From assembly GCA_964487545.1 (NCBI GenBank), contig CAZARI010000010.1, positions 18,022 through 82,021 of the forward strand: DNA of 64,000 nt, written 5' to 3'. The position numbers and the translations under genes are program-made. How positions within the stretch are numbered: the stretch's first letter is position 1; each line of letters starts with the position of its first letter. Under the pieces are notes generated by a model, which worked only from the letters and a program-made list of their open reading frames with translations, did not search any database and was not told the origin of the DNA. This DNA comes from SKUL01 sp964487545 (GTDB lineage: Bacteria; Bacteroidota; Bacteroidia; Flavobacteriales_D; SKUL01). Positions 63,569 to 64,000 of the stretch are shown here, one piece after another.

Positions 63569-63862
63569 ATGAAGAGCACGGACACGTACATTCCAGAAAT
63601 TTCTAAGGAAAGAATTGCGGGCCTCATCTTTCCGGATGATGAATTGCTGCCATTGCCCGAACAACAAAAAGAGCGCAAAAGACTTCTGCAGCGTGCGCAG
63701 GACTTTGGCAATTATGCCTATTACAAGGTGGTCATCGTTTTTGAGGACAACACAGGAGTGAAACGGGTAGAAACCACGGTATGGGATATCGACAAACGGC
63801 AGGTTTACCTAAAGAACGGGATTACTATTCCGTTGCGAAGAATTATAGAGGTGTGGTTGTGA
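63569..63862 (+). CDS. Short conserved-looking protein of unknown function
   Basis: A 97-residue protein from ATG 63569. The N-terminal half is charged and helical (DDELLPLPEQQKERKRLLQR). The C-terminal half is a small beta-rich module (YYKVVIVFEDNTGVKRVETT, VWDIDKRQVYLKNGITIPLR, RIIEVWL). No family is recognised. No promoter of the TAnnTTTG type was found upstream. The remaining 138 bp to the window end contain nothing recognisable. Confidence 0.6.
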   Translation: MKSTDTYIPEISKERIAGLIFPDDELLPLPEQQKERKRLLQRAQDFGNYAYYKVVIVFEDNTGVKRVETTVWDIDKRQVYLKNGITIPLRRIIEVWL

Positions 63863-64000
63863 GTATCTGCTGTGCAGGATAATCAGGCCATGATTCACAA
63901 GTAGATCCCTACTGTGGCAGATTTGCGAGGGCAGATCACCAAGGAAATCGGATTACCTCGCCAAACGCTCGGTGATCCCTGAGGGGGAGAACTGATCAAA

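Noticed and set aside
63863..64000. Region at the end of the window
   Set aside because: No reading frame or RNA feature could be supported; it may contain the upstream part of the next gene's control region.
1..64000. CRISPR, tRNA, rRNA, prophage or insertion sequences
   Set aside because: No arrays of regular repeats, cloverleaf-like segments, integrase or transposase motifs were seen by eye; a covariance-model search would be decisive.

Overview
The window looks like a chromosomal segment of a Bacteroidota member, probably a flavobacterium-like marine or freshwater heterotroph (lineage below phylum is inference). Two secreted proteins carry C-terminal type IX secretion (T9SS) sorting domains. 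Many genes are preceded by the Bacteroidota sigma promoter (TTTG, about 19 nt, TAnnTTTG), and most lack a Shine-Dalgarno sequence. There is a large carboxypeptidase-regulatory/plug/beta-barrel outer-membrane protein, and HMG-CoA lyase and TrhO of the expected type. No rRNA, tRNA, CRISPR array, insertion sequence or prophage was seen.

Layout. 0-8.6 kb: the 3' end of an AstE/AspA-like hydrolase, a small outer-membrane barrel, smpB, a DtxR/MntR-type regulator coupled to a ZIP metal transporter, sodA, pyrD, HMG-CoA lyase, a membrane metallophosphatase, and a DUF493 gene joined to a small membrane protein. 8.6-16.5 kb: clpC divergent from gyrA, a TPR periplasmic protein, a 500-bp non-coding stretch with a duplicated repeat, and a thiol-peroxidase-like lipoprotein. 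16.5-35.4 kb: a large outer-membrane protein, then a dense alpha-glucan/trehalose cluster. One arm runs left (glgE, treS-pep2 fusion, glgB) and one right (glgX, treZ, treY-malQ fusion), around a 350-bp divergent control region. 35.4-48.7 kb: trhO, a T9SS endonuclease I, a fatty-acid desaturase, a DEAD-box helicase with typA, hsp20, an ABCG-like half transporter with an unusual N-terminus, a lipoprotein and an acyl-CoA dehydrogenase. 48.7-64 kb: a TspO-like tryptophan-rich membrane gene broken by one in-frame amber codon, a translationally coupled pair (981-aa P-loop protein plus MscS-like channel), a YceI lipoprotein, an ABC-F ATPase, a CBS-pair protein, a T9SS-secreted lysyl-oxidase-like protein with dockerin-like repeats, a GmhB-like phosphatase, DUF2452 and PspC proteins, a sulfotransferase, an exonuclease/GIY-YIG fusion and a short unknown gene.

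How the genes work together. The glucan cluster holds two routes linking alpha-glucan and trehalose. TreS-Pep2 makes maltose-1-phosphate, which GlgE polymerises and GlgB branches. GlgX debranches alpha-glucan and TreY/TreZ release trehalose from its chain ends, while the MalQ domain fused to TreY can re-extend the short acceptors left over. In principle this is a closed trehalose-glycogen cycle under one divergent promoter region. The regulator/ZIP pair and sodA form a plausible metal and oxidative-stress neighbourhood. The most likely undescribed system is the two-gene unit at 49.6-53.3 kb: a large, mostly soluble alpha-helical protein with a degenerate P-loop (Walker A lysine replaced) and a winged-helix-like tail, overlapping by one base a small mechanosensitive channel.
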